From JAFDVL01 sp963794955 (lineage in GTDB: Bacteria > Acidobacteriota > Blastocatellia > RBC074): 64,000 nucleotides of DNA. The position numbers and the translations under genes were made by a program. The stretch covers positions 248,001-312,000 of the forward strand of contig CAWCGF010000015.1 of the NCBI GenBank assembly GCA_963794955.1, written 5' to 3'. The notes below the pieces were generated by a model, which was not told where the DNA came from, did no database searches, and saw nothing but the letters and a program-made list of their open reading frames with translations. Every line of letters starts with the position of its first letter. Position 1 is the stretch's first letter. This document shows positions 34,334 through 43,371 of the stretch, piece by piece.

Positions 34334-34339
34334 AAGCAA

Positions 34340-34888
34340 TCCTTTCCTGAAAAAAAGAGAGGTGTATTCTAAGCATTGATGACGTTCGGCAAACTATACT
34401 TTCCCCAATGATAGAGCGCAACCAGTATGCCACGATACAGGGTCTGGGAGAAAAGGACGAGAGCTTGGCGATGATTGCAAGCCGTGCGGCGCGTTGCGCA
34501 AAACTCAGGAGACCAGCGACGATGAATAGCGGTTCTGACTGATGCGTTAGGCCACAGCAAGTGCTGACATGCGACAAGGTTTAAATTGGGTGAAGTGGAA
34601 AGAAACGACCGCAGAGGCAGGCGAATTCTTCATCCGCGGCATTACTGCCGTTTATACTCGCGGAATCAGTTGAAGAGATGGTTTGATAACTTATACAAGA
34701 TGTCATCGCCAGGCTGAAACGAATTTAGCTCACGTTGTTGGACTGACAAGTGAAACAGGTCTGACCCCACGCCCCAACTGCTTCAAGCGCTTCTTCGATT
34801 TCCACTTGTTTCTGGATGGAGCGGGTAGACCCAGTCGCAAGACATACGGATCGCAACACCGTTGGCAGCAAAGTCCCTTCCCTGCCGC
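34340..34888. other. Gene-free spacer between DUF389 and ADOP array
   Basis: No gene, repeat or RNA recognised. It should contain the promoter of the DUF389/MscS/SLC13 group near its left end and the end of the ADOP transcript near its right end; no strong hairpin terminator was seen. Confidence 0.35.
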
Positions 34889-37279
34889 CTACTCATATCT
34901 GAGCGCAATCATCGGGTCTATTTTCGTCGCCCGCCGCGCCGGAAGCCAGCAGGCCAGCAACGCTACGCCTACCAACAACCCGCTGATGACCAAAAAGATC
35001 AGGGGGTCGGTCGTGCTAACGCTAAACAAGAGCGATTTGAGCAGGCGGGTCGCGGCCCACGCGCCTATCAAGCCCAGCCCGAGGCCAAGCAAAGCCAGCT
35101 TCAAGCCCTGCCCCATCACTAAGCGCAGCACATCCCGGAGTTGCGCACCGAGCGCCATCCGAATCCCGATTTCGCGCGCGCGCTGGGCAACGAGATATGA
35201 CATCACACCATACACACCCACGCCTGCCAACGTCATGGCCAGGACGGCAAACAAGCTCAGCAACAGCATATTGAAGCGGCGTTCGGCAAACGATTCCGCC
35301 ATCACTTCGGTCATCGTTAAGACTTTGGTCAGCGGCAGTTGCGGGTCAATTTTCCAAACCGCCGTTTTAACCGCTGCTGTCAAAGCCCCTGATGCTTGTG
35401 ACCCGCGCACAACCACTGTCATCCAACGTTTCCACTCGCGGCCTGATTGGGCGTAGGGCGAATACAGCGCAGGTTCTTCCGGCGTGTCCAAGCCAAAATG
35501 CTGCACATCGCCGACCACGCCGACAATCGTAAGCCAGTTGATTTGCTCGTCGCGCGCCCACCGCACGCGTTTGCCGAGCGGATTTTCCTGGGGGAAATAG
35601 CGCTTCACCAGCGCTTCGTTGGCGATGCCGACCAGGGGTGCGGAGGCGTCGTCATGCGGCGTAAATTCGCGTCCGGCACGCAACGGGATTTGCATCACTT
35701 GGAAGTAATCGCCTTCGATGCTGCGCGTTTCGACGCTTGGCTCTTCGCCCTGCGACAACGTCCAGCCTTCGCGCGTGAAATCGTGATTCAGCGAATCGCC
35801 ACTCAGCGGCAATTCGCTGACCAAGGCGGCCTGCACGTTCGGCACTGCATTGACTTCCGCCAACATCGCTTGCCGATACTGCGCTTGTTTGGGAATTTCT
35901 TTGTACCGCTTATCCGGCAGGGTTATCCGCATCGTCACCAATTGCTCAGGATTAAAGCCGGGCTGGACAGAGCGCAAATGCCAGAAGCTTTTGATGAGCA
36001 GTCCCGCGCCCACCAGCAATAAAAATGCCATTGCCATTTCAAAGACAATCAGCGCACTACCTATCCGATGCCGCGTCGCACTGACACCGCCGCGCTCGCC
36101 TTCCTTCAGCGCCTCGCTTACGTTAACCCGCGTGGCCGACCAGGCGGGCGCGAGACCAAACAAAATGCCTGTCAACACGGATAGGAACAGCGCAAAGCCC
36201 AACACGCGCGCGTCCAGACTAATCGCCTCCAGGCGCGGCAGATTTTCCGGCTTGAGTGCGAGCAGCAAATCCACGCCCCATTGCGCAAAAAGCAACCCTA
36301 CCAACCCGCCCAGCAACGACAGCAAAACCGATTCGGTCAGAATTTGCTGCATCACGCGGCGCTGCCCTGCGCCCAATGCCACGCGTACGGTCATTTCCTG
36401 TTGCCGCGCTGCACCGCGCACTAACAACAGATTGGCATAGTTGGCACACGCAATCAGCAACACCAAGCCAACCGCGCCAAACAATACCCAAAGCGTTGTG
36501 GTGGTATCGCCAACGACGCGGTCAAGCAAGGGCAAAAGAATCGTCCGCCGATTTTTATTTTCCCCTGGATACGCATCAGCCAGCCGTTTGTCCAACACCT
36601 GAATTTCGGCCTGCGCCTGCTGCAATGTAACCTCCGGTTTCAAGCGGTAATATGTGTGCAGGAAATGCACGCCGCGATAGGCCGCTGCGGCTGCATTCGT
36701 AACCTGAATCGGCACCCACAGTTTGGCATTGTCGCGCGGCGATTTGAATCCCGCTGGCATCACGCCCACCACCGTGAAGCCGTTTCCACTCAGCGGCAAC
36801 ATTTTGCCAATCACGTTGGGATCACGATTGAATAGCTGTTGCCACAACTCATCGCTCAGCACCGCCACCATTGCGCCACCGGGCTGGTTATCGTCATAGT
36901 TCAGCGTGCGTCCGAGCTTCGCTTTAATGCCCAGCGTAGCAAAGAATCCACCCGTGACATGGCCGACCATAATTTGCTGCGGCTCGCTGCCACCCGTGTA
37001 ATCCAGTGGTTGTTGATTGATGCCGCCTACCTCGGTATACGACTGGCTCCACGCGCGCAGATCATTCAAATCCGGCACCGATTGATTGCTGCGGGCCGTA
37101 ATCAATTGGGCGGGATTGTCATAGGGCAACGGCTTCAGCAACACAGCGTTGATGACACTGAAAATTGCCGTGTTTGCGCCGATTCCCAGCGCCAGGGTGA
37201 TAACAGTCACCAAAGTAAAACCGGGGTTCTTCACCAATATTCGTGCGCCGTAGCGCAGGTCTTGTAAAAGCATAGTCAT
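34889..37279 (-). CDS. ADOP-family permease 1
   Basis: 796 residues, FtsX/MacB-type permease with internal duplication. Order: 'MLLQDLRYGARILVKNPGFTLVTVITLALGIGANTAIFSVINAVLLKPLPY' start helix, MacB-like periplasmic domain (about 60-240), FtsX domain 1 with three helices (265-400), second helix and periplasmic domain (about 420-640), FtsX domain 2 with three helices (about 660-790), and the family end 'RRATKIDPMIALRYE'. No ATP-binding cassette gene is adjacent, which defines ADOP proteins. Substrate unknown. ATG at 37279 follows AAGGACAA. Heptamer-repeat spacer separates it from ADOP 2. The 3' end of the ADOP array. Confidence 0.88.
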   Translation of the reverse strand: MTMLLQDLRYGARILVKNPGFTLVTVITLALGIGANTAIFSVINAVLLKPLPYDNPAQLITARSNQSVPDLNDLRAWSQSYTEVGGINQQPLDYTGGSEPQQIMVGHVTGGFFATLGIKAKLGRTLNYDDNQPGGAMVAVLSDELWQQLFNRDPNVIGKMLPLSGNGFTVVGVMPAGFKSPRDNAKLWVPIQVTNAAAAAYRGVHFLHTYYRLKPEVTLQQAQAEIQVLDKRLADAYPGENKNRRTILLPLLDRVVGDTTTTLWVLFGAVGLVLLIACANYANLLLVRGAARQQEMTVRVALGAGQRRVMQQILTESVLLSLLGGLVGLLFAQWGVDLLLALKPENLPRLEAISLDARVLGFALFLSVLTGILFGLAPAWSATRVNVSEALKEGERGGVSATRHRIGSALIVFEMAMAFLLLVGAGLLIKSFWHLRSVQPGFNPEQLVTMRITLPDKRYKEIPKQAQYRQAMLAEVNAVPNVQAALVSELPLSGDSLNHDFTREGWTLSQGEEPSVETRSIEGDYFQVMQIPLRAGREFTPHDDASAPLVGIANEALVKRYFPQENPLGKRVRWARDEQINWLTIVGVVGDVQHFGLDTPEEPALYSPYAQSGREWKRWMTVVVRGSQASGALTAAVKTAVWKIDPQLPLTKVLTMTEVMAESFAERRFNMLLLSLFAVLAMTLAGVGVYGVMSYLVAQRAREIGIRMALGAQLRDVLRLVMGQGLKLALLGLGLGLIGAWAATRLLKSLLFSVSTTDPLIFLVISGLLVGVALLACWLPARRATKIDPMIALRYE

Positions 37280-37348
37280 TTGTCCTTGGTCATTCGTCAT
37301 TCGTCATTGGTGCAGATGACTGTGAGGTCAGTGACCAATGACCAATGA
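37280..37348. repeat. Tandem heptamer repeat spacer (ADOP 1/2)
   Basis: Read on the minus strand it is a run of TGACCAA/TGACGAA/GGACAAA-like 7-base units, then GACCTCACAGTCATC. Nearly the same spacer occurs at 39809 and 51661, and a shorter form at 62098. Confidence 0.7.
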
Positions 37349-39808
37349 CTATTCGTATCGAAGCGCATTCAGCGGGTCTACCTTTGTCGCCCGCCGGGCG
37401 GGAATCCAACACGCCAGCAGCGCGACCACTGTCAGCAGTAACGCGAGGGCGGTAAACGTCAGCGGGTCGGTCGCGCTCACGCCAAACAACAGCTTCGCCA
37501 TCAAACGGGTCAACGCGAGCGCCGTCAGCACCCCTATGCCAACGCCGAGCAGCGCCAGCTTCATGCCTTGCCCGACCAGCAGTTTGAGCACATCGCGGCG
37601 GCCCGCGCCCAGCGCCATGCGCAACCCGACTTCATGAGTGCGTTGTGTGACCGAATATGACATCACGCCGTACAGCCCGATTGCCGCCAGCACCAATGCC
37701 AGCGCGGCGAACAGGCCCATCAGTTGCAAATTAAAACGCGGTTGCCAGAGCGTGTCAGCAACAACTTGTTCCATACTCACGACGCCGGAAACGGGCAGGT
37801 TGCGATCCAACTTTCTGACCATCTCTGGCACCGCCTTCGTCAAACTTTGCGGTTCGACTGAAGTACGAAGCACGAGCGTCATTGACGTGTTACGCCCAGC
37901 AGTGCCTCCATAAAAATCCGCTTCCTGCTGGAAAGGCAAATAGATTTCATTCGACGGCGCAGCCATCCAATTGTCCTGCTTCACATCCCTGACGACGCCA
38001 ACCACGGTCAGCCATTGCAGTGTCTGTGAACTATCGCGCGGGTCGCCGAGCGTGAGGCGTTTGCCGAGCGGGTTTTCTGAGGGCCATTGCTGCCGGGCCA
38101 GCGTTTCGTTGACGATCACGACACGCGGCGCATCCGGCGTGTCGCGGTCATTGAACTCACGTCCCGCCCGCATCTGAATGCCCATCGTCTGAAAGTAATC
38201 CGGGCGCGCGACCCGAAAAGTCGCGCCTTCGCGCTGTCCAGGCGGCGGCAAAGGGCGGCCTTCAATTACAATTGCTCTCCCCCAGACATCGCCCGCCAGC
38301 GGCAGATGATTGATCGCGCTCACCACTTCAACACCCGGTATCGTTTTGAGTTGTTCCGTCAACTGCTGATAAAAGGTTTCGCGCGCCGGGCCGACGTATT
38401 GCGTTGCGCCGGCCAGCGAAACTGTTGCGGTCAGCAGGTTGCGCGGATTAAAGCCCGGATCAACGGCTTGCAGTTTTACGAAGCTGTTCATCAGCAAACC
38501 CGCGCCAATCAACAATACCAGCGACAACGCAAGTTCGGCGACGACCAGCATTTCGCGCCAGCGGGTGCGCCTGCTTGTCGTGCCGCGACCGCCTTCTTTG
38601 AGCACTTGATTTAACTCTGGTTTAGACGCCGCCAGCGCCGGAACCAGGCCAAACAGCACACTGGTCAACAACGCGACCGTGAAGGTGAAGAGCAAGGCCG
38701 TCGCATCAATTTCAATCTCGCTCACGCGCGGCAGGCGGACGCTGAAGCTGGTGCTATTGCCCGCCAATAGGCGCGTCAACCATGCGACGCCCCACACTGC
38801 CACCAAGCCGCCACCGCACGCGCCGCACAAGGCCAGTAATAAGCTTTCGGTCAGCATCTGCCGCAGGATGCGCCCACGGCTCGCGCCCAGCGCCGCCCGT
38901 ACGGCCATCTCTTTTTGCCGCGCTGCCGCGCGCGCCAACAACAAGCACGCGACGTTCGCGCAAGCAATCAGCAAGACCATGCCGACCGTTACCAGCAAAA
39001 TCAGCAAGGCCGGGCGCACGTTGCCGACGACCTTTTCATTTAATGGGTCTACCCGAATGTTGAGGCCGGTGTTGGCTTCCGGGTATGCTGCCGCAAGCTG
39101 CCTGTTCATCGCCTCTATTTCGGCTTGTGCCTGCGTCTGCGTTACGCCCGGTTTCAGTCGCGCAAAGACGCGCAAGGAATTCCCGCGTCGGCTGGTCGCA
39201 CGTGGACGCAGATCAAGCGGTGTCCACATTTCAGCGCGCGTAGACCAGAACGGCGGAAATTGAAACGCTGGCGGCATCACGCCAACAACCGTGTAGCTTT
39301 CGCCACTCAACTGAACCTGCTTGCCCACGACCTCGGCCATGCCGCCGAACGAACGTTGCCAAAGTTTGTGGCTCAGCACCAGGACGCGATCTTTGCCGGG
39401 CTGAAAATCTTCGGCTTGCAACGTGCGCCCTAGCAGCGCAGGCACGCCGAGCAGGTCAAATAGCTCTTCGCCCATGCGCAATCCGCTGACTTGTTCCGGC
39501 GTGTCATTGCCTGTCAGCGCGCCGCCCCACGCCTCTGCCGCTGCCATCTGCGTGAAGCTTTGCCCATTAGCCTGAAAGTCCAAAAAATTAGCGGGGGACA
39601 CCGGGAAGCGCCCTTCGTTTAGGAGCGTCACAATCCGCTCTGGCTCGCGGTACGCCAACGGGCGCAACAGGACGCCATTCACAACGCTAAAAATGGCCGT
39701 ATTTGCGCCAATCCCCAGACTAAGCGTAATGATGGCAATTAACGTAAAGCCGGGATTCTTCAATAACATTCGCACGCCATAGCGCAAGTCTTGTAAAAGC
39801 ATAGTCAT
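37349..39808 (-). CDS. ADOP-family permease 2
   Basis: 819 residues and intact, with the same order as ADOP 1: N-terminal 'RMLLKNPGFTLIAIITLSLGIG' segment, MacB-like periplasmic domain with 'LSGESYTVVGVMPPAFQFP', first FtsX helices with 'LLIACANVACLLLARAAARQKEMAVRAALGASRGRILRQ', second periplasmic part with 'LPLAGDVWG', and second FtsX domain 'QRTHEVGLRMALGAGRRDVLKLLVGQGMKLALLG'. Ends 'RRATKVDPLNALRYE'. Start ATG follows AAGGATAA. Paralogue of the six other ADOP genes; it probably arose by tandem duplication, judging from the shared spacer repeat. Substrate and ATPase partner unknown. Confidence 0.88.
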   Translation of the reverse strand: MTMLLQDLRYGVRMLLKNPGFTLIAIITLSLGIGANTAIFSVVNGVLLRPLAYREPERIVTLLNEGRFPVSPANFLDFQANGQSFTQMAAAEAWGGALTGNDTPEQVSGLRMGEELFDLLGVPALLGRTLQAEDFQPGKDRVLVLSHKLWQRSFGGMAEVVGKQVQLSGESYTVVGVMPPAFQFPPFWSTRAEMWTPLDLRPRATSRRGNSLRVFARLKPGVTQTQAQAEIEAMNRQLAAAYPEANTGLNIRVDPLNEKVVGNVRPALLILLVTVGMVLLIACANVACLLLARAAARQKEMAVRAALGASRGRILRQMLTESLLLALCGACGGGLVAVWGVAWLTRLLAGNSTSFSVRLPRVSEIEIDATALLFTFTVALLTSVLFGLVPALAASKPELNQVLKEGGRGTTSRRTRWREMLVVAELALSLVLLIGAGLLMNSFVKLQAVDPGFNPRNLLTATVSLAGATQYVGPARETFYQQLTEQLKTIPGVEVVSAINHLPLAGDVWGRAIVIEGRPLPPPGQREGATFRVARPDYFQTMGIQMRAGREFNDRDTPDAPRVVIVNETLARQQWPSENPLGKRLTLGDPRDSSQTLQWLTVVGVVRDVKQDNWMAAPSNEIYLPFQQEADFYGGTAGRNTSMTLVLRTSVEPQSLTKAVPEMVRKLDRNLPVSGVVSMEQVVADTLWQPRFNLQLMGLFAALALVLAAIGLYGVMSYSVTQRTHEVGLRMALGAGRRDVLKLLVGQGMKLALLGVGIGVLTALALTRLMAKLLFGVSATDPLTFTALALLLTVVALLACWIPARRATKVDPLNALRYE

Positions 39809-39885
39809 TTATCCTTGGTCATTCGTCATTCGTCATTCGTCATTGGTTGTAGATGACGGTGAGGTCACTGACCAATGACTTCTGA
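39809..39885. repeat. Tandem heptamer repeat spacer (ADOP 2/3)
   Basis: Same TGACNAA-type 7-base units as at 37280, with an extra GTCATTCGTCATTCGTCATT run on the plus strand. Strongly matches the 37280 spacer. Confidence 0.7.
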
Positions 39886-42303
39886 CTATTCGTACCGAAG
39901 TGCAATTATTGGATCAACCTTCGTCGCTCGTCGGGCTGGCAGCCAGCAGGCCAGTAACGCCACTATCGCCAGCAACAATGCCACCATGCTAAAGGTCACT
40001 GGATCGGTCGCGCTCACCCCAAACAACAAGCTTCTCATCAAGCGTGTCAAGGCCAGCGACGCTAACAACCCAAGCGCCAGGCCGAGGAAGACCAGCCGCA
40101 TCCCCTGCCCAATCACCAGGCGCAGCACATCACCCAGTTGCGCCCCTAACGCCACGCGGATGCCAATCTCGTGCGTCCGTTGCATTACGGAGTAGGCGAT
40201 TACGCTGTAAATGCCCAGCCCTGCCAGCAGCAGCGCCAGTCCGGCAAAGCTGGATACCAGCAGCATCGTGAAGCGGCGTGATGTGGTGGCTCCCGTAACC
40301 AATTGATCCATCGTAGCGACTTGATAAATGGGGATGTCTTTATCCACCGCCCTGACTTCATTGCGGATGGCAGCAATGACACCTGACGGTGCTGATCCCG
40401 TGCGGACAGCAAGTTGCATCATCGAATCCGCCCACTGCGCGTGTGGCACATAGGCTTGTATATCTGGCCCATCCTCCAATCCACGGTGCAACACATCAGG
40501 AACAATGCCGACAATTGTGCGCAATTCCCCCCCTGCTCCACCGAGCCGGACACGCTTGCCCAACGGGTCTTCGTTCGGCCAAAAGCGTTGCGCCGTAGTT
40601 TGGCTAATCAACACGACGAGCGGCGCATTCATACTGTCCTGTTCGGTGAAACCACGCCCGCGTAGCAGGCGGATCCGCATCGTACGCAAATAATCCGGGG
40701 AAATGCTGTAGCGTTCGACGCTTGGTGCCTCGGCGGGATTCGGGAGCGGTTTCGCTTCGATGTGAAATCCGCTGCGATCGCCATTGCCGGACAACGGCAG
40801 GTTGCTAACGATGCCAGCGGCTTCGACACCGGGCAGCGCCGACACGCGCTCCCCCACGGCTTGATAAAATTGCCGTACTGGCTCGGCATCGTCGTATTTC
40901 GTGCCTGCTGCCGGAATCATCATCGTGATCAGATTGCCGGTCTCAAAGCCCGGCTTCACGTTGAGCAATTGCACAAAGCTTTTGAGCAACAACCCCGCGC
41001 CCACCAACAGTAGCAACGCCAACCCGATTTCGCTCACGACCAGCAGGCTGCGCAAGCGGCTTCCGGCGGTTACGGTGCAATCATTGACTTTGAGTGCGAG
41101 TTGCAAATCCGGTTTCGAGGCTTGCCAGGCCGGAGCGAGACCAAACAGAATGGCAGTCAGCAACGAGACCGCTGCGGCAAATCCAAGCACGCGTCCGTCA
41201 ATGGCTATTACTTGCATCTTCAGCATTGTTGCTGGTTTCAGCGCCAGCAGCACTTCTACGCCCCACACCGCCAGCACCAAGCCCACCGCTGCGCCCAAGC
41301 CCGCCAGCAATAAGCTCTCGACCAGCAATTGCCGAATGATCCTGCAGCGCCCCGCCCCCAATGCCGCACGCACGGCCATCTCTCTTGCCCGATCTGATAC
41401 CCGCGCTAATAACAGGTTGGCGACGTTCGCACACGCAATCAGCAGCATCACGACGACCGCGATCAACAGCAGGTACAACGCGGGTCGAATCGCTTTGACG
41501 AACTCATTCTGCAAACCAAAAACCACAGCGGTCGGCACGGGATATTCCTGCGGATGTTCCTGCTGCAATGTCGCCGCAATCGCATTCATCTCCGCGCGTG
41601 TCTGCTCCAGCGAAACGCCGTCTTTCAGCCGACCGAATGCTTTTAAATGCTGACACGAACGGCACGCCCACGCCTGCGTTACGTCATAGCCGAGCGATGC
41701 CCACAGTTCCGCTTTCTGGTAAAAATTCGCTGCCAGCAAATCCTCGAACATCTGCGGCATCACACCAATCACCGTGAATGTTTGCCCGCTCAGCACAATC
41801 GGCTTGCCTACGACATTCGGATCAGCTTTGAATTGCCGCTGCCAGAGCGCGTGGCTAAGCATTACGACAAAGCGCGAATCGGGGCGAGTGTCTTCAAGGC
41901 GAAAGTCACGACCGAGCGCAGGTGCAACGCCCAACAGCTTGAAGTATTCCGGGGTCACGCGCAGCCCCTCGATGTTTTCCGGCTCGCCCTGCCCCGTCAA
42001 CGTCCCACCCCAGGACCGAATCAGCGCGAGTTGGTCGAACGAACGTGCCCGCGCCTGCCAATCCACAAATGTGGCATAGCCCGTATTCCCAAACTCGCCA
42101 TCATTGTCGTTGAGCGAAACAGCGACCAAGCGGTCCGCCTTTTGATATGGCAATGCTTGCAACAGCACGGCATTGACGGCGCTGAAAATCGCTGTCGTCG
42201 CCCCTATCCCCAGCGCCAACGTCAGCACCGCAATTAACGTAAAGCCGGGATTCTTCAATAACATTCGTGTGCCATAGCGCAGGTCTTGTAAGAGGGTTTG
42301 CAT
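39886..42303 (-). CDS. ADOP-family permease 3
   Basis: 805 residues, intact. Start MQTLLQDLRYGTRMLLKNPG at 42303 with GGAG upstream; then 'DRLVAVSLNDNDGEFGNTGYATFVDWQARA' periplasmic region, 'RLEDTRPDSRFVVMLSHALWQRQF', FtsX 1 'LLIACANVANLLLARVSDRAREMAVRAALGAGRCRIIRQLLVESLLLAGLG', second periplasmic part 'GNLITMMIPAAGTKYDDAEPVRQF', and FtsX 2 'QRTHEIGIRVALGAQLGDVLRLVIGQGMRLVFLGL', ending 'RRATKVDPIIALRYE'. Membrane-embedded, substrate unknown. The upstream region (42304-43371) separates it from ADOP 4, so its transcript may start in that 1-kb gap. Confidence 0.88.
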   Translation of the reverse strand: MQTLLQDLRYGTRMLLKNPGFTLIAVLTLALGIGATTAIFSAVNAVLLQALPYQKADRLVAVSLNDNDGEFGNTGYATFVDWQARARSFDQLALIRSWGGTLTGQGEPENIEGLRVTPEYFKLLGVAPALGRDFRLEDTRPDSRFVVMLSHALWQRQFKADPNVVGKPIVLSGQTFTVIGVMPQMFEDLLAANFYQKAELWASLGYDVTQAWACRSCQHLKAFGRLKDGVSLEQTRAEMNAIAATLQQEHPQEYPVPTAVVFGLQNEFVKAIRPALYLLLIAVVVMLLIACANVANLLLARVSDRAREMAVRAALGAGRCRIIRQLLVESLLLAGLGAAVGLVLAVWGVEVLLALKPATMLKMQVIAIDGRVLGFAAAVSLLTAILFGLAPAWQASKPDLQLALKVNDCTVTAGSRLRSLLVVSEIGLALLLLVGAGLLLKSFVQLLNVKPGFETGNLITMMIPAAGTKYDDAEPVRQFYQAVGERVSALPGVEAAGIVSNLPLSGNGDRSGFHIEAKPLPNPAEAPSVERYSISPDYLRTMRIRLLRGRGFTEQDSMNAPLVVLISQTTAQRFWPNEDPLGKRVRLGGAGGELRTIVGIVPDVLHRGLEDGPDIQAYVPHAQWADSMMQLAVRTGSAPSGVIAAIRNEVRAVDKDIPIYQVATMDQLVTGATTSRRFTMLLVSSFAGLALLLAGLGIYSVIAYSVMQRTHEIGIRVALGAQLGDVLRLVIGQGMRLVFLGLALGLLASLALTRLMRSLLFGVSATDPVTFSMVALLLAIVALLACWLPARRATKVDPIIALRYE

Positions 42304-42361
42304 AAATCTCCAAAGGCAGATGCTGGATGCTAGAGTCTTCAAGAAAATGGTTTTCCGATCT

Positions 42362-42434
42362 CGTCCCAGCGGGACGTTTGCTAGTAGCCCGGCAATTCAT
42401 TGCCGGGTACAGTTGCCGGGCGTCCCTCCGGGAC
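42362..42434. repeat. Cluster of three short palindromes (REP-like)
   Basis: CGTCCC-AGC-GGGACG (42362-42376), CCCGGCAA-TTCA-TTGCCGGG (42388-42407) and GTCCC-TCC-GGGAC (42422-42434) stand side by side. Such grouped GC-rich palindromes are common dispersed repeats in bacterial spacers. Confidence 0.65.
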
Positions 42435-42501
42435 AGTTTCAGAAAACTCGTTTTTCTTGACCTCGATAGAACAGCAAGTCAGTAGCTAGTATCTGGCTTG
42501 C

Positions 42502-42795
42502 TCAAAAAATATTGCGCTCAAAGAGCAATTCAGTACCGGCCTTTGACAATGACCGTTGTTTCTCTGGCACGACGGATCGCTGGTCGGGAGATAAACCACC
42601 TAGAGGGCGGGACGTAGCGTTTAGTAACGGGTCGGTGGCGGAAGACGAAGCCCAATCATTGGCGGGTCGGGATAAAGAATTTCCCTGTGTTGATTGGGCA
42701 GCCTTCGCTGATTTGCGGGACTGGGGAGACGCGGCGCGATCAAAGGTAACTACGGTACTTAATAGTGCGATCAGTATAAATATTAACTTCATCAT
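42502..42795 (-). CDS. Small secreted hypothetical protein
   Basis: 97 residues. Basic-hydrophobic start (MMKLIFILIALLSTVVTF) with a cleavage-like ASP site near residue 23, then a polar Ser/Arg/Lys-rich mature part (SPQSRKSAKAAQSTQG) without conserved motifs. Ribosome site is weak (AGGTTGTT). No recognised family. It lies alone between ADOP 3 and ADOP 4 on the same strand. It may be a short lipoprotein-like or secreted product, or a spurious frame. Confidence 0.45.
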   Translation of the reverse strand: MMKLIFILIALLSTVVTFDRAASPQSRKSAKAAQSTQGNSLSRPANDWASSSATDPLLNATSRPLGGLSPDQRSVVPEKQRSLSKAGTELLFERNIF

Positions 42796-43371
42796 AACAA
42801 CCTGTAGCGCGTTGAGAGCGACTCATCGCTCAGCACAAGACACTAAAGCGATACTGCTTTCCTTCCGTTCCCATCGCTCCCCATAAAGCAATACGATTAA
42901 GCTAACAGGTGGTGAAGGCAGCAGAGAGAGTACGGAATACACGGAATGAACGGAACAGACAGAAACACGCCCCCATGCTGGGCCAAATTTCCAGTGTGTT
43001 TCGTCCTTTCCGTATGTTCCGTACTCTCGCCTTTCTTAGCTTAATCCCATTGCCCTATCAGGAGCAGTGGCACTGCACAAAAAACAAGCGCGGCACGTAG
43101 GAGCAAATTCATTTCCATTGGCGTCGCTCCCACAGTGTCTTATGAGTTTCCAAATCAAATCCCATACCATTCCCTCTCCAACGGCAAAGTCTACAGCGCA
43201 AGGAGCTTAGTGATAGGAAAGGAGGAATGGCCAAACAGGAATGTTCGCTAATGGGAACAATTTATCCCATCACCGGACAGCGGGGATGGTGAGTGTTGCG
43301 GGGAGGCAATCAGGCACTGCTTCCTCATCTCAGTTCATTCAGATCGCAACACAAGAAGTCTCCCCTGCTGC
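42796..43371. other. Gene-free spacer with a long imperfect inverted repeat
   Basis: Arms 42926-42946 (GAGAGTACGGAATACACGGAA) and 43008-43028 pair with few mismatches; nothing coding is convincing here. A short frame at 42909-43100 is made of the repeat. Confidence 0.45.

Noticed and set aside
37280..37348. CRISPR-like array
   Set aside because: Units are only 7 bases, contiguous and without spacers; they are short tandem repeats.
42909..43100. 63-residue frame
   Set aside because: It lies inside an imperfect inverted repeat and has no coding signals.
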